A DNA stretch of 64,000 nucleotides from Synechococcus sp. MIT S9220 (lineage in GTDB: Bacteria > Cyanobacteriota > Cyanobacteriia > PCC-6307 > Cyanobiaceae): NCBI RefSeq assembly GCF_014304815.1, contig NZ_CP047958.1, forward strand, positions 1,674,001 to 1,738,000. Direction: 5' to 3'. Shown here piece after piece: positions 63,446-64,000 of the stretch; position 1 is the stretch's first letter, and every line of letters starts with the position of its first letter. Under the pieces are notes generated by a model that saw only the letters and a program-made list of their open reading frames with translations, was not told the DNA's origin and made no database searches. Made by a program: the position numbers and the translations under genes.

Positions 63446-64000
63446 TCCTTGCCTTGCTGGAATTGCTTCAGAGCAGCCAGCAGTGAAGCAGGTGACTGAG
63501 GATCGACCATCAGCACGCTGCCGGCCGGCGAGTCAGCCATGCGCTGCCCCATGGCCATCCAGTTTTCAGCCAGCATCAGCCGTACTGCCTCTTCCGCTTC
63601 CGGGCTCTCAGACAGTGCCCTGGCCATGACGCGTGCCGCTTCGGACTTCGCTTCAGCCATCACACCTTGCTGCTTCGCCTGGGCTTCGGCCTCCAGCAGA
63701 ATTGCCTCCTTCTGGGCACGTGCGTCAAGCACGAGAGCCTCCGCACGGCCACGCGCCTCATTCAACTGGGCTTCCTTTTCTCCTTCGGAACGCAGAATCG
63801 CAGCGCGCTTCTCCCGTTCGGCAGTCATCTGAGCCTCCATCGCTTGCTTAACGCCGGGCGAAGGATTGATGTCGCGCATTTCAACGCGAGTCACTTTCAC
63901 ACCCCATGGATCGGTGGCCTCATCAAGCTCCTTCAACAGCAGCTCATTCACCTCACTGCGAGTGGTGAAGGTCTGGTCGAGATCCAGCTTGCCCATCTCG
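63442..64000 (-). CDS. SPFH/band-7 (stomatin/paraslipin-like) protein, C-terminal part (partial)
   Basis: The C-terminal 185 residues of a band-7 protein, cut by the right edge. The visible part has GKLDLDQTFTTRSEVNELL and WGVKVTRVEMRDINPS, the end of the SPFH domain, then a long alanine/glutamate-rich coiled coil (KQAMEAQMTAEREKRAAILR, RGRAEALVLDARAQKEAIL) and a hydrophobic C-terminal segment. Such proteins form membrane-associated oligomers. The N-terminal membrane anchor lies outside the window. Confidence 0.87.
   Translation of the reverse strand, partial: EMGKLDLDQTFTTRSEVNELLLKELDEATDPWGVKVTRVEMRDINPSPGVKQAMEAQMTAEREKRAAILRSEGEKEAQLNEARGRAEALVLDARAQKEAILLEAEAQAKQQGVMAEAKSEAARVMARALSESPEAEEAVRLMLAENWMAMGQRMADSPAGSVLMVDPQSPASLLAALKQFQQGKD

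Overview
The window is compact bacterial DNA of moderately high GC. Its gene content is that of a unicellular marine picocyanobacterium, a Synechococcus/Cyanobium-type alpha-cyanobacterium. The markers are: the alkane pair aldehyde-deformylating oxygenase and acyl-ACP reductase at the left edge; photosystem II factor Psb27; a Tab2-type photosystem translation factor; a ferrochelatase with a C-terminal chlorophyll-binding-like helix; a transaldolase with C-terminal EF hands; a principal sigma factor with a Lys/Ala/Ser-rich N-terminus; and the tetrapyrrole genes hemC, hemL and hemH. I recognised no rRNA, tRNA, CRISPR array, insertion sequence or prophage. The species call is inference from these proteins.

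Layout. 0-7 kb: alkane synthesis (minus strand), a creatininase-family gene, then a tightly overlapping plus-strand set (second S1 protein, Tab2, PgeF) facing a large FAD enzyme. 7-10.6 kb: a minus-strand run hemH, ilvB, SNase-like protein, small membrane protein. 10.6-16 kb: plus-strand tyrosine recombinase, methyltransferase, cobO, pyrH, frr and a geranylgeranyl-reductase-like flavoprotein, meeting a photolyase tail to tail. 16-23 kb: minus-strand photolyase, cyclic-nucleotide-binding protein, transaldolase, ftsI with an FtsL-like protein, and a CPBP protease. 23-28 kb: double histidine phosphatase, inactive-looking dihydroorotase homologue, signal peptidase, large membrane protein. 28-36 kb: ArsC/Spx protein, ferredoxin, pyrophosphatase, proS, psb27, purA, PfkB kinase, cutA, cobK. 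36-43 kb: ssb, DUF2854, argB, a lipobox-containing fusion, priA and rpoD, closed by a strong terminator. 44-50 kb: hemC, L,D-transpeptidase, a second and different pyrophosphatase, M32 carboxypeptidase, small proteins, a pterin dehydratase. 50-58 kb: a metal-flavoured stretch: His-rich CobW/G3E GTPase, a tiny membrane protein with its own terminator, an iron-type ABC permease, a phytase-like esterase, a CDF metal exporter, LarC, and a membrane M41-like peptidase without AAA domain. 58-64 kb: TPR protein, exonuclease III, hemL, a broken porin remnant, YajQ, MAPEG and the end of an SPFH protein.

Functional ties: hemC, hemL and hemH serve tetrapyrrole synthesis; cobO and cobK serve cobalamin; pyrH, purA and argB serve nucleotide and arginine synthesis; ftsI and the FtsL-like gene serve septum synthesis. 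CobW, the CDF exporter, the iron permease, LarC and cutA point to metal handling, although they do not form one operon.

The most unusual observations are: (1) an unannotated, frameshifted C-terminal remnant of an OprB-type carbohydrate porin between hemL and yajQ; (2) a CDF exporter whose conserved His-rich N-terminus lies upstream of its first ordinary start codon; (3) a perfect in-frame 33-bp tandem duplication at the photolyase C-terminus, next to a CTAG palindrome that supplies the stop codons of both convergent genes; (4) two different family I pyrophosphatases; (5) an FtsH-like peptidase domain with no ATPase. I did not find a clearly new multi-gene system; most of the window is conserved picocyanobacterial core.
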